From an uncultured Eubacteriales bacterium (GTDB lineage Bacteria > Bacillota > Clostridia > Oscillospirales > Oscillospiraceae), in assembly GCA_900553545.1 (NCBI GenBank), contig USDP01000048.1, positions 1 to 10,537 on the forward strand: a stretch of 10,537 nt of DNA. Direction: 5' to 3'. Below, one piece after another: positions 1 through 6,746 of the stretch. Each line of letters opens with the position of its first letter. Position 1 is the first letter of the stretch. Made by a program: the position numbers and the translations under genes. Under the pieces are notes generated by a model that saw nothing but the letters and a program-made list of their open reading frames with translations, searched no databases and had not been told where the DNA came from.

Positions 1-2
1 TT

Positions 3-17
3 CTCCAGATTAGGAGG
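3..17 (+). promoter_or_regulatory. folT ribosome binding site with possible SD-sequestering hairpin
   Basis: A strong AGGAGG ribosome binding site lies at 12-17, 7 bases before the folT ATG. CTCC at 3-6 can pair with GGAG at 13-16 across a 6-base loop, so the ribosome binding site could be hidden in a short hairpin. Tetrahydrofolate riboswitches are known upstream of folT in Clostridia and their aptamers end in CTCC, so this may be the tail of one. The aptamer itself would lie outside the window, so this is only a suggestion. Confidence 0.4.
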
Positions 18-24
18 CTTTTTT

Positions 25-618
25 ATGCTCAAAAATCAAGCAGCCGCTGCGCCCGCCGCGCAGCATACCGGTCTGAAAAATGTCCGCATCCTTGCCACGT
101 CCGCCCTGCTCGCGGCCATCTCGGTCGTGCTGGCGCGGCTCATCATCCCGATGCCGAATGAGACGACGCGCTTCTCGCTCGAGGCCGTGCCGATCTTCAT
201 CGCGGGCATGCTCTTCGGGCCGATTCCCGGCGCGCTGGTCGGCTTTGTGGCCGACTTTGTCGGGTGCCTGTTCTCGGGCTACGGCTATAACCCGATGTTC
301 TGCATCCCGCCGATCCTGTACGGTCTGAGCGCGGGCCTGTTCCGGCCAATGCTGGTGAAAAAGGTCAACATCGGGCGCATCGCGCTGGCGTTCCTGCCGG
401 CGATCGTGTTCGGCTCCGTCCTGTGGCAGAGCTTCGCGCTCGCCAAGGTCTACGGCGGCGACGCGTTTGAGGCATTCTTCCTGACGAAGCTGGCCGCGCG
501 TTCGATCCAGTTTGCTGTCACGTTCGTGCTCGACACGCTGATCGTCTGGCTGCTTTATCGCTCCAAGGTCTTCACCGCGACCAAGCTCTGGCCGCCGGTG
601 CTGCGCGAAAAGAAATAA
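25..618 (+). CDS. folT: Folate ECF transporter S component (FolT-like)
   Basis: Small integral membrane protein of 197 residues, the usual size for the substrate-binding S component of an energy-coupling factor vitamin transporter. After a short Ala-rich polar N-terminus it has about five or six hydrophobic segments, with the family pattern of a first helix ending near PMPNETTRFS, then a segment with FGPIPGALVG and a Gly/Tyr/Asn/Pro loop (SGYGYNP, about residues 90-96). S components bind the vitamin and dock on a shared T subunit and two ATPases, which are not in this window. Folate is inferred as substrate from the fold and from folC 32 bases downstream: imported folate would be trapped by polyglutamylation. 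The ATG at 25 has an AGGAGG site at ideal spacing. Another S component specificity (such as pantothenate or queuosine precursor) cannot be excluded by eye. Confidence 0.85.
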   Translation: MLKNQAAAAPAAQHTGLKNVRILATSALLAAISVVLARLIIPMPNETTRFSLEAVPIFIAGMLFGPIPGALVGFVADFVGCLFSGYGYNPMFCIPPILYGLSAGLFRPMLVKKVNIGRIALAFLPAIVFGSVLWQSFALAKVYGGDAFEAFFLTKLAARSIQFAVTFVLDTLIVWLLYRSKVFTATKLWPPVLREKK

Positions 619-650
619 ATTCGGAAACAGAAGAAAGAAGTAATTCCACC

Positions 651-1922
651 ATGATGACTCTTGACGAAGCCTTACATTATATCCACGCCGTCTGCTGGAA
701 GGGCAGCATCCCTGGACTCGAGCGCATCACCGCGCTGCTCGACGCCATGGGCCACCCCGAACGCAAATGTAAATTTGTCCATGTCGCGGGCACGAACGGC
801 AAAGGCTCCACCTGCGCCATGCTGGCCTCGATCTTCCAGGCCGCGGGTTACAAGACCGGCCTTTATACCTCGCCGTACATCGTCGAATTCGGCGAACGCA
901 TTCAGGTCAATGGCCAGATGATCTCAAACGACGACATCTGCGCCCTGACCGAATACGTCAAGCCGTTCGCGGAGTCCATCTTCGAGCAGCCGACCGAATT
1001 TGAAATGGTCACGGCCATCGGCTTTGAATATTTCGCGCGGCAGCAGTGCGACATTGTCGTCTGCGAGGTCGGCATGGGCGGCGAATTCGACGCGACGAAC
1101 GTCATCCTGCCCCCCGAGGTAGCCATCCTCTGCAACATCGGCCTTGACCATACCGAGGTTCTCGGCGACACGCTCGAGAAGATCGCCGCGACAAAGTCCG
1201 GCATCATCAAGCCCGGCTGCGACGCCGTCATCTACCGCGAACAGCCGTCCGTGGAGGCCGTGTTTGAGGAACGCTGCAAAAAAGTCGGCGCGAAGCTGCA
1301 CAAGGCCAATTTCGATTCCATCCGCCTCCGCTCGCACGGGCTGGAGGGTCAGGTCTTCGACTGCGACGGCTATGAGGCGCTGGAGCTGCCGCTCCTCGGC
1401 GACCACCAGCTGCACAACGCCGCCGTTGTGCTGACCGCAGTTGATGCGCTGCGTACCCGCGGCTGGAAGCTGCCGGAGGAAGCCGTGCGCAAGGGCCTGA
1501 AGGACGTCAAATGGCCCGGCCGGTTCGAGCTGCTGCGCAAAGACCCGCTGTTCATCATCGACGGCGGACACAATCCGCAGTGCATCGAGGCCCTCGTCAA
1601 GAACATCGACGATTATCTCGCCGGCCGGCCCCTCACGGTGCTCACCGGCGTCCTCGGCGACAAGGATTTCCACTGCATGTATGCCAACGTCGCGCCGTTC
1701 GCCAAAGAATTCATCACGGTCACGCCGGGCAACCCCCGCGCGCTGGACGCGAAGGATCTGGCAAAGTACCTCGCCACGTTCGGCAAGCCCGTCACGCCCT
1801 GCGAGACGGTCGCGGACGGCGTAAAGCTGGCGGTGGAGCACGCGGGGAAGGACGGTGTCGTCCTCTGCTACGGCTCGCTCTACATGCTCGGCGACGTCAA
1901 GGCCGCCGTCGCGGCCCTGTAA
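651..1922 (+). CDS. folC: Folylpolyglutamate synthase / dihydrofolate synthase
   Basis: A 423-residue cytoplasmic ligase of the Mur ligase superfamily, close to the usual length for the family. It adds glutamate to (dihydro)folate using ATP, which completes dihydrofolate synthesis or retains imported folates in the cell. The ATP-binding P-loop GTNGKGST is at residues 47-54, followed by the TSPYIVEFGERI segment near 74-85, the conserved HTEVLGDT stretch and a TKSGIIKPG segment (181-189) whose first lysine is the one usually carbamylated. The C-terminal domain begins with PGRFE (289-293) and the DGGHNP motif (304-309; DGAHNP in most homologues). The C-terminus is intact. Two adjacent ATG codons (651, 654) could serve; only a weak purine-rich site precedes them, so translation may be partly coupled to folT. 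The gene ends in the hairpin at 1941-1964. Whether it has both synthase activities cannot be told from sequence. Confidence 0.95.
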   Translation: MMTLDEALHYIHAVCWKGSIPGLERITALLDAMGHPERKCKFVHVAGTNGKGSTCAMLASIFQAAGYKTGLYTSPYIVEFGERIQVNGQMISNDDICALTEYVKPFAESIFEQPTEFEMVTAIGFEYFARQQCDIVVCEVGMGGEFDATNVILPPEVAILCNIGLDHTEVLGDTLEKIAATKSGIIKPGCDAVIYREQPSVEAVFEERCKKVGAKLHKANFDSIRLRSHGLEGQVFDCDGYEALELPLLGDHQLHNAAVVLTAVDALRTRGWKLPEEAVRKGLKDVKWPGRFELLRKDPLFIIDGGHNPQCIEALVKNIDDYLAGRPLTVLTGVLGDKDFHCMYANVAPFAKEFITVTPGNPRALDAKDLAKYLATFGKPVTPCETVADGVKLAVEHAGKDGVVLCYGSLYMLGDVKAAVAAL

Positions 1923-1940
1923 TCGGAAAAGACACAGCGA

Positions 1941-1970
1941 CCCCGCATCCATTCGGATGCGGGGCCGTTT
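1941..1970. terminator. Bidirectional terminator between folC and the MATE gene
   Basis: Perfect 10-bp GC-rich stem CCCCGCATCC/GGATGCGGGG (1941-1950 and 1955-1964) with a 4-base ATTC loop. It sits 18 bases past the folC stop and 7 bases past the convergent MATE stop. The plus side is followed by a short T-rich stretch, and the minus side reaches a T run from the AAAA at 1927-1930. It probably serves both convergent transcripts. Confidence 0.85.
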
Positions 1971-1971
1971 G

Positions 1972-3342
1972 TTATTCAGATTTGGCGGATTCCGGATAGA
2001 GGGGCATCCAGCGGCCGAACTTGTAGTAGAGGATGAACAGCACGCTCGACGCGGCCCACGTGATCGGATAGCAGATCGAGATGGTCAGGACGCTCAGGTG
2101 CGGGAACGTCACCGTGAACAGCAGCGCCATGCGCAGCACACAGACCGCAAAGAACGTGATGACCGCGGGCTTCACCGCGTTGCCGACGCCGCGCATCGAG
2201 GAGGACAGGACTTCCACGCTTGAAAACAGGACGTAGCACGACGAGATGTGCAGGATGAACTGCCGCGCCTCGGCCAGAACGGCCGGGTCAGAGCTGAACA
2301 GCCGCATCGTCAGCGGGCTGCTCAGCACGGCGACCGCCGAGAAGAACACCGCCATGCCCAGATGCAGCAGCCAGCCGGTGCGGATCGACTCCTGAATCCG
2401 GGCGCGGCTGCGCGCGCCGTAGTTCTGGCCGACGAAGGTCATGATCGCGATGCCGAAGGCATTCGAGATCGGCCAAAAGACGCCGTCGATCTTCGCATAG
2501 ATCGACCACGCGGCGACCGTGTCCGTGCCCATCAGGTTGACGGCCTTCTGCACGTAGAGGTTCGTGACGTTGTAGAGCACGCTCTGCAATCCCGCGGGCA
2601 GCCCGAGCAGGAGCATCCGCTTCACCAACGCCGGCGTGGGGCGGAGCTTCGCCAGCTCAAGCCGCGCCTCGTCCTGCCGCCGCATCAGTGAGCGGAGGAC
2701 GAACGCCGCGCAGATCAGCTGCGACAGGCTCGTCGCGATGGCCGCGCCCGCGACCTCCAGCCGCAGCACCGCGACGCACAGCAGGTCGAGCACAGTGTTG
2801 ACGCCCGTGCAGAGCAGCAGGAAATAGAGCGGCCGCTTGCTGTCGCCCATGGCGCGGAGGATGCTGCTGCCCATATTATAGATCATCGTGGGGACCATCC
2901 CGGCAAAATACCAGCGCATATAGTCGATGGAATACTGCATGGTATCCTCCGGCGTGTCGAGCGCGGATAAGAGACCCGGCGCAAAGCACACGCCGATCAC
3001 GGTCATGATCGCACCGACCCAGACGGCCAGCAGCGTTGCCGTATGGACTGCGCGGCTGACGTTCTCGTGGTCGTGCGCGCCATAATACTGCGCGACGACG
3101 ATGGCCGCGCCGGAGCAGAGTCCCACGAAGAAATTCAGCAGCAGATTGATGATCGCGACCGCCGAACCGCCGACCGCGGCCAGCGCCGTCTTGCCGACGA
3201 ACTGGCCGACGACGACCGCGTCGACCATCGAATAGAGCTGCTGCAAGAGCGTCCCCGCCAGAATGGGCAGTGCGAAGCGCAGCATGTTTTGCAGCACCGG
3301 CCCATGCAGCAGATCGGCCTCGCCGCGAAGCGTCTTTGCCAT
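1972..3342 (-). CDS. MATE family efflux transporter
   Basis: A 456-residue polytopic membrane protein of the MATE (multidrug and toxic compound extrusion) family at its usual length. The N-terminal sequence around residues 23-45 (LPILAGTLLQQLYSMVDAVV) and the following VGQFVGKTALAAVGGS are the hallmark first-helix region of NorM/DinF-type transporters, and a related half follows in the second six helices (LGLPAGLQSVLYNVTNLYVQ). MATE proteins exchange Na+ or H+ for cationic drugs or metabolites. The cargo here is unknown and no neighbour suggests one. The ATG is preceded by an AGAGGGGG ribosome binding site. It is transcribed alone: its promoter lies just past the terminator of the upstream transporter gene and it ends at the shared hairpin with folC. 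Confidence 0.92.
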   Translation of the reverse strand: MAKTLRGEADLLHGPVLQNMLRFALPILAGTLLQQLYSMVDAVVVGQFVGKTALAAVGGSAVAIINLLLNFFVGLCSGAAIVVAQYYGAHDHENVSRAVHTATLLAVWVGAIMTVIGVCFAPGLLSALDTPEDTMQYSIDYMRWYFAGMVPTMIYNMGSSILRAMGDSKRPLYFLLLCTGVNTVLDLLCVAVLRLEVAGAAIATSLSQLICAAFVLRSLMRRQDEARLELAKLRPTPALVKRMLLLGLPAGLQSVLYNVTNLYVQKAVNLMGTDTVAAWSIYAKIDGVFWPISNAFGIAIMTFVGQNYGARSRARIQESIRTGWLLHLGMAVFFSAVAVLSSPLTMRLFSSDPAVLAEARQFILHISSCYVLFSSVEVLSSSMRGVGNAVKPAVITFFAVCVLRMALLFTVTFPHLSVLTISICYPITWAASSVLFILYYKFGRWMPLYPESAKSE

Positions 3343-3389
3343 GGAGATCCCCCTCTCATAAGATGATCTTGAAATTGCGTCGTCCCTAC

Positions 3390-3417
3390 ATCATATCCCA
3401 TTTTTCGCATTTTGCAA
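3390..3417 (-). promoter_or_regulatory. Promoter of the MATE gene
   Basis: On the minus strand, a -35 TTGCAA (3412-3417), 16-base spacer and -10 TATGAT (3390-3395) match a housekeeping sigma promoter well. The predicted start leaves a 5' leader of about 40 bases before the ATG at 3342. It lies immediately downstream of the terminator of the preceding gene, so the two transporters are likely expressed independently. Confidence 0.6.
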
Positions 3418-3423
3418 GAGGTT

Positions 3424-3459
3424 TTATAAAAATGTGACCCGCTCAAATGAGCGGGTCAC
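3424..3459 (-). terminator. Rho-independent terminator of the NSS transporter gene
   Basis: A perfect 11-bp stem (GTGACCCGCTC, 3434-3444, with GAGCGGGTCAC, 3449-3459) with an AAAT loop begins 6 bases after the stop codon of the minus-strand transporter. On that strand it is followed by ATTTTTAT, a good U tract. Confidence 0.9.
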
Positions 3460-3464
3460 AGATG

Positions 3465-5015
3465 TTACAGGGATGCTTTCTGTTTGGACTTGACCGCTGC
3501 GATGATCGCAAAGACCACCAGCAGCACGGCCGTCACGCCATAGCAGATCAGCTGTGCATTCGGGCCGTCGTCCGCGCCGACGAAGAAGTCGATGAACTGC
3601 CCCGCCGTCACGAGCGCCATCACGAGCGGGCAGACGATGGTGATGCAGAAGGAGTAGAACTTGCGGAAGAAGCCGCCGGCCGAGCCGATCTCGTCGAGGA
3701 TGAACTTCGGCCTCAGCTCCAGGCCGATCATCAGCGACATCAGCATCGCGCCGACCGGCATGGCCACGCCCTCGGACCAGCAGTCCATAAAGTCGAGCAT
3801 ACAGTCGTTCCACATCGCGGACGCCTTCCAGCGGAAGATGCCCGTCGAGCCGAGTCCGTCCACCGCGACAAGCAGCGCCTCAATCAAAATCAGGCCGGAC
3901 ACGATCAGCGTAACCTTCGCCCGGTCGACCTGCTTGCCCTTCTTCGCGGCGTTGTCGATCGCAAACGCACCAACGACCTCCATCAGCGAGATGGCCGACG
4001 AGATGGCCGCGATGATGACCAGCAGATAGAACAGCACGCCGAACACGGGGCCGAGCGCGCCCATGTTCGCAAACACGTCCTGCAACGTCACGAACAGGAG
4101 CTTCGGCCCGCCGAGGGCGATTTCATTGACGGGGATGCCGCTCGAAATCCCGTTGGCGACCGCCGCCGGAATGACCGCGAGACCCGCCATCAGCGCGACG
4201 ATCGTGTCGGCGATGACGATGACGGCGGAGTTCTTCACGATGTTTTCCTTCTTGCTCAGATACGAGCCGTAGGTCACCATCGCGCCCATCGCGAGCGACA
4301 GCGAGAAGAACATCTGGCCGCCCGCCGTGGCCAGCACGGAGATGACGCTCGGCGCCTCCTCGATGAATCCGGCCTCGACCGCATAGCCCGGCACGAACAT
4401 GTACTTCAGGCCCTCAACGGCGTTCGGCAGCGTGAGCGAACGGATGATGACGATGACCAGCATGACGAACAGCGCTGGCATACCGATCTTGTTGAACTTT
4501 TCAATGCCCTCGGCGACGCCGCCCTTGACGATCACCATACAGATGAACAAAAACAGCGCCGTGAACACCGCGCAGCCGAACGGATTGTCCAGCATTGCGC
4601 CAAACGTCGCCCCGCCGGCCAGCGGCGCACCGAAGATGTCCGACAGGTTGAACGACAGCTCCGCCATGTTCAGCGACATATACTGGATGCAGTAGCCGCC
4701 GAGCACCGCATAGAAGCTCATGATCAGGAACGGCGACAGCACGCCGAGCCAGCCAACCCAGCCGAATTTCTTCGACACCGCCTGATACGCGCCCACGACG
4801 CCGAGGCCGGTCTTGCGGCCGAGTGCCAGCTCGCTCGCCATAATGACGAGACCCACGAACACCGCCAGCAGCAGATAGATCAGCAGAAATGTAAAGCCGC
4901 CCGAGCGGCCCATCTTGTACGGGAAGCCCCAGATGTTGCCGAGGCCGACCGCCGAACCGACTGCCGCCATCAGGAACCCCAGATTGCTCCCCCACGAGCT
5001 TCGCTTGTTTTCCAT
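3465..5015 (-). CDS. Sodium-dependent transporter, NSS/SNF family
   Basis: A 516-residue membrane protein of the neurotransmitter:sodium symporter family (LeuT fold, about 12 helices), which imports amino acids or related amines with Na+. The first helix is textbook and aligns without gaps to LeuT: GSAVGLGN occupies residues 20-27, keeping the positions that line the two sodium sites in LeuT (20, 22, 23, 27). An odd feature is G30, where LeuT and most relatives have Arg of the NxxRFP motif; here the segment reads NIWGFPY. Later helices carry the expected Gly-rich FSLSLAMGAMVTYGSYLSK stretch (where Na+ and substrate contacts sit in helix 6-7) and an AISSAISLMEVVG helix 8. The substrate is unknown. 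The ATG has a GAGAGG ribosome binding site 5 bases upstream, inside a long purine-rich leader. It is a single-gene unit with its own terminator. Confidence 0.93.
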   Translation of the reverse strand: MENKRSSWGSNLGFLMAAVGSAVGLGNIWGFPYKMGRSGGFTFLLIYLLLAVFVGLVIMASELALGRKTGLGVVGAYQAVSKKFGWVGWLGVLSPFLIMSFYAVLGGYCIQYMSLNMAELSFNLSDIFGAPLAGGATFGAMLDNPFGCAVFTALFLFICMVIVKGGVAEGIEKFNKIGMPALFVMLVIVIIRSLTLPNAVEGLKYMFVPGYAVEAGFIEEAPSVISVLATAGGQMFFSLSLAMGAMVTYGSYLSKKENIVKNSAVIVIADTIVALMAGLAVIPAAVANGISSGIPVNEIALGGPKLLFVTLQDVFANMGALGPVFGVLFYLLVIIAAISSAISLMEVVGAFAIDNAAKKGKQVDRAKVTLIVSGLILIEALLVAVDGLGSTGIFRWKASAMWNDCMLDFMDCWSEGVAMPVGAMLMSLMIGLELRPKFILDEIGSAGGFFRKFYSFCITIVCPLVMALVTAGQFIDFFVGADDGPNAQLICYGVTAVLLVVFAIIAAVKSKQKASL

Positions 5016-5016
5016 G

Positions 5017-5084
5017 TTTTCCTCTCTTTCTTTTCCCGTTCTCTTTTCCCTTTTCCCTTTTTCTCTTTGCTTCGTTCTCTCTTT
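5017..5084 (-). other. Polypurine 5' leader of the NSS transporter mRNA
   Basis: The plus strand is a nearly pure pyrimidine run: 65 of 68 bases, with only G at 5038, 5069 and 5074, and three TTTTCCC units. The minus-strand mRNA therefore has a long A/G-only leader ending in the GAGAGG ribosome binding site. Such tracts are unstructured and may aid ribosome loading or mRNA stability; they can also form non-B DNA. No function is proven. Confidence 0.6.
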
Positions 5085-5110
5085 ACTATGCTAAAACATA
5101 CAGCGCGCCT

Positions 5111-5139
5111 ATCATACCACAAAATCAACAGTTTCGCAA
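5111..5139 (-). promoter_or_regulatory. Likely promoter of the NSS transporter gene
   Basis: Minus-strand -35 TTGCGA (5134-5139), 17-base spacer and -10 TATGAT (5111-5116). The -10 is the same as that of the MATE promoter and the -35 matches consensus at four of six positions. It would give a leader of about 90 bases that contains the whole polypurine tract. Confidence 0.5.
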
Positions 5140-5307
5140 ATGCTGTTTCTGCGGATTTGTATATTTTGGCGAAAACGTGCAAGGATGCGTGGATTTCGTT
5201 TGCAAAACTCTTCCATTTTCAGCAAAACGACGGCAAAACGCCGCGCACCGGAAAAACCGTCCTAGGAAAGGCAGGCGGCGCATAGGCTGTGGTGGGGGTG
5301 CTTGGTT
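5140..5307. other. Intergenic region upstream of the deacetylase gene
   Basis: The stretch between the divergent NSS promoter and the pdaA-like start contains no convincing ORF or terminator. I did not find a clear housekeeping or sporulation-sigma promoter for the deacetylase; a TATATT at 5159-5164 lacks a good -35. The ribosome binding site is probably GTGGGGGTG at 5292-5300. Confidence 0.4.
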
Positions 5308-6111
5308 ATGGAAAAGATCAAACGGTTCTGCCGGGAAAATGCGCGGATTCTGCTGGCGTTGGGGGCCGTGCTGGCGTTCTGCGCGGTGCTGCCGGTGATG
5401 TTCGCCGCGACGGCGGTGCCGACCGGGTCGTGGGGCCTCAGCTTCCGCACGGAGGGGCAGCCGCCGGTCGGCAACGCGACGGCGGGCGCGCTGCGCCAGT
5501 ATGACGCGGTCTACGTCGGGGACACCGAGGAAAAGGTAATCTATCTGACGTTCGACGCGGGCTATGAAGCCGGATACACGGAACAGATTCTGGACGTTTT
5601 GAAAAAGCATGACGTCAAGGCGGCGTTCTTCGTCGTCGGGACGTACATCGAAAACAATCCGGAGCTGGTGCGGCGGATGGCGGAGGAGGGGCACATCGTC
5701 GGCAACCACACGTGGCATCATTATAATATGTCGCAGATCGCCGACTTGCAGTCCTTCACGCGCGAACTGCAAAGCGTCGCTGATGCGTATCGCGAGGCCA
5801 CGGGCGAGGAGATGCTGCCCTATTACCGGCCGCCGCAGGGCGTCTACAGCGAGGAAAACCTGAAAATGGCGAAAAGTCTCGGCTATCGCACCGTGTTCTG
5901 GAGCCTGGCCTACGTCGACTGGAACCGCGACGCGCAGCCCACGCCGGAGCAGGCGTATGAAAAGCTGCTGCCGCGCATCCATCCGGGGGCTGTCGTCCTC
6001 CTGCACTCGACGTCCGCCACGAACGCGGAAATTCTGGACGATCTGCTCACGAAGTGGGCGGAGATGGGCTACCGCTTCGGGACGCTCGACGAGCTGTTCG
6101 ACGCGGCCTAG
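5308..6111 (+). CDS. pdaA: Polysaccharide deacetylase, PdaA-like (spore cortex muramic-delta-lactam)
   Basis: A 267-residue secreted or membrane-anchored NodB-domain enzyme with an N-terminal hydrophobic segment (about 12-36). Carbohydrate esterase family 4 motifs are in order: TFDAG at 81-85 (catalytic Asp83), HTWHH at 134-138 (metal ligands His134 and His138), RPPQG at 174-178, a DWN motif at 204-206 and LLHSTS at 231-236. The metal-binding second Asp of TFDDG is replaced by Ala84; Bacillus subtilis PdaA also departs here (Asn), and the surrounding YLTFDAGYEAGYTEQILDVL and FFVVGTYIENNPELVRRM stretches are strongly PdaA-like. PdaA removes the N-acetyl group from muramic acid during delta-lactam formation in spore cortex, a step needed for germination. 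I chose ATG 5308, behind a G-rich ribosome binding site, over TTG 5302, which reads two codons upstream. A generic peptidoglycan deacetylase is the alternative. Confidence 0.85.
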   Translation: MEKIKRFCRENARILLALGAVLAFCAVLPVMFAATAVPTGSWGLSFRTEGQPPVGNATAGALRQYDAVYVGDTEEKVIYLTFDAGYEAGYTEQILDVLKKHDVKAAFFVVGTYIENNPELVRRMAEEGHIVGNHTWHHYNMSQIADLQSFTRELQSVADAYREATGEEMLPYYRPPQGVYSEENLKMAKSLGYRTVFWSLAYVDWNRDAQPTPEQAYEKLLPRIHPGAVVLLHSTSATNAEILDDLLTKWAEMGYRFGTLDELFDAA

Positions 6112-6188
6112 TCACCATTTTGGCCGGACGGCATACCATGGAATGAGCGAGCGAAGAAACGCTACGTTATTTTTCAGGAGGTTTCGTT

Positions 6189-6329
6189 ATGTCTTGCAAT
6201 AACAATTCGTCCGGCTTCTGCGCGTTCGGCAGCAACTGGTGGTGGGTCATCATCCTGATCCTCATCCTGTTCTGGAACGGCAACGGGAATGGCAATGGCT
6301 GTGGCTGCGACAACGGCTGCGGCTGCTGA
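6189..6329 (+). CDS. 46-residue Gly/Asn/Cys-rich single-pass membrane peptide
   Basis: A very small gene with an excellent AGGAGG site at 6176-6181, 7 bases before the ATG. The product has three parts: a polar N-terminus with Cys3 and Cys11 and an Asn/Ser run, a very hydrophobic segment opened by three tryptophans (WWW at 17-19, then an Ile/Leu run to 29), and a tail of Asn-Gly repeats ending in Cys-Gly units (Cys38, 40, 44, 46). No named family is recognised with certainty. The build resembles short Gly-rich hydrophobic peptides of the YjcZ type and small Cys-rich proteins often annotated in Clostridia, some of which are spore-associated. The position 77 bases after the pdaA-like gene, and before a strong terminator, is consistent with a sporulation role, which is inference. 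Confidence 0.75.
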   Translation: MSCNNNSSGFCAFGSNWWWVIILILILFWNGNGNGNGCGCDNGCGC

Positions 6330-6355
6330 CGGGTCTACATCGCAAATCCAAAAAC

Positions 6356-6385
6356 GGAGCTGTCGTCAGACAGCTCCATTTTTTA
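6356..6385. terminator. Bidirectional terminator shared by the small peptide gene and the XRE regulator
   Basis: Perfect 9-bp stem GGAGCTGTC/GACAGCTCC (6356-6364 and 6369-6377) with a GTCA loop, followed on the plus strand by ATTTTTTA and preceded by AAAAA, so it can act on both strands. The minus-strand regulator stop codon overlaps the plus-strand T run at 6383-6385. Confidence 0.9.
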
Positions 6386-6649
6386 TGGTTCCATGCGGCC
6401 AAGCAGCCAGTTGACAGAGGCGTGCAGAATATCTGCAAGGGCGTTTAATTCGATGTCGGAGACGGGGCGTTTCTGCCCCTCCAGCAGAGACAGCGCGGGG
6501 ATGCTCATGTCCACACCGGCCAGCTGTAATTGTGCAAGCAGCTCTGTCTGCTTCATCCCAAGTTCCAACCGCCGCTGCGTCACCCGCGCGCCGATCAGAT
6601 TGCGGTCGCCGAGCGCCAGCTTTCGTGTTTTCAGAACATCACCCCCCAT
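6383..6649 (-). CDS. XRE-family helix-turn-helix transcriptional regulator
   Basis: An 88-residue protein that is essentially one Cro/C1-type DNA-binding domain. The helix 1 region GARVTQRRLELGMKQTELLA (20-39) leads into the helix-turn-helix, SIPALSLLEGQKRP (49-62) is the recognition helix and following loop, and ELNALADILHASVNWLLG (67-84) is the typical last helix. No ligand or dimerisation domain is added. It is divergent from the Cys-rich peptide gene, and the 97 bases between them hold two palindromes, so it most likely represses that gene and perhaps itself. The start is unsure: ATG 6649 lacks a ribosome binding site and lies only about 2 bases past the expected transcription start of the best -10. 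GGGGGGTGAT followed by an in-frame CTG at 6632-6634 is an alternative start. Confidence 0.85.
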   Translation of the reverse strand: MGGDVLKTRKLALGDRNLIGARVTQRRLELGMKQTELLAQLQLAGVDMSIPALSLLEGQKRPVSDIELNALADILHASVNWLLGRMEP

Positions 6650-6657
6650 CCTGTAAA

Positions 6658-6663
6658 ATTATA
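6658..6663 (-). promoter_or_regulatory. Candidate -10 of the XRE regulator promoter
   Basis: A perfect TATAAT on the minus strand with no good -35 at 17 bases. It would start transcription almost at the annotated ATG, implying a leaderless or internally initiated mRNA. A second, weaker possibility is TATATC (6679-6684) with TTAGTA 17 bases upstream (6702-6707), which would place the first palindrome inside the spacer. Confidence 0.35.
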
Positions 6664-6676
6664 TGGAGAAAAATGA

Positions 6677-6705
6677 TTGATATATTTGGTATTACCAAAT
6701 ATACT
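6677..6705 (+). promoter_or_regulatory. Promoter of the Cys-rich peptide gene
   Basis: TTGATA (6677-6682), 17-base spacer, TATACT (6700-6705): each hexamer matches the housekeeping consensus at five of six positions. The first palindrome fills the spacer and the second covers the predicted start point near 6712, the standard arrangement for a repressible promoter. Confidence 0.7.
6684..6700. promoter_or_regulatory. Operator 1, 17-bp palindrome
   Basis: ATTTGGTATTACCAAAT has perfect 8-bp arms around one central base. It lies exactly between the -35 and -10 of the plus-strand promoter. It shares its arms with operator 2, centred 24 bases downstream, which points to binding by a dimeric regulator, most simply the adjacent XRE protein. 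Confidence 0.75.
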
Positions 6706-6726
6706 AAATTTGGTGATACCAAATTT
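6706..6726. promoter_or_regulatory. Operator 2, extended palindrome
   Basis: AAATTTGGT and ACCAAATTT form perfect 9-bp arms around a GAT centre. The inner 17 bp (6708-6724) match operator 1 at 15 of 17 positions. It covers the predicted transcription start of the Cys-rich peptide gene. The half sites alternate ATTTGGT, ACCAAAT, ATTTGGT, ACCAAAT across the pair, so a middle palindrome is also formed between the two operators. Confidence 0.75.
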
Positions 6727-6746
6727 TAAAGAAATGGGGTGTGTAT

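Noticed and set aside
924..1952. A 342-codon open frame on the minus strand
   Set aside because: Antisense to folC, low-information Arg/Asp/Ala-rich product, no ribosome binding site; folC has all family motifs.
3447..5285. A 612-codon open frame on the plus strand
   Set aside because: It lies antisense to the NSS transporter, its product is a run of His/Arg/Asp/Gln with no fold or signature, and it arises from GC-rich codon use opposite a membrane protein gene.
6111..6188. Sporulation-sigma promoter before the 46-residue peptide (CATACCAT at 6132-6139)
   Set aside because: It resembles a SigE -10 but no matching -35 lies at the right distance, so it was not listed as a feature.
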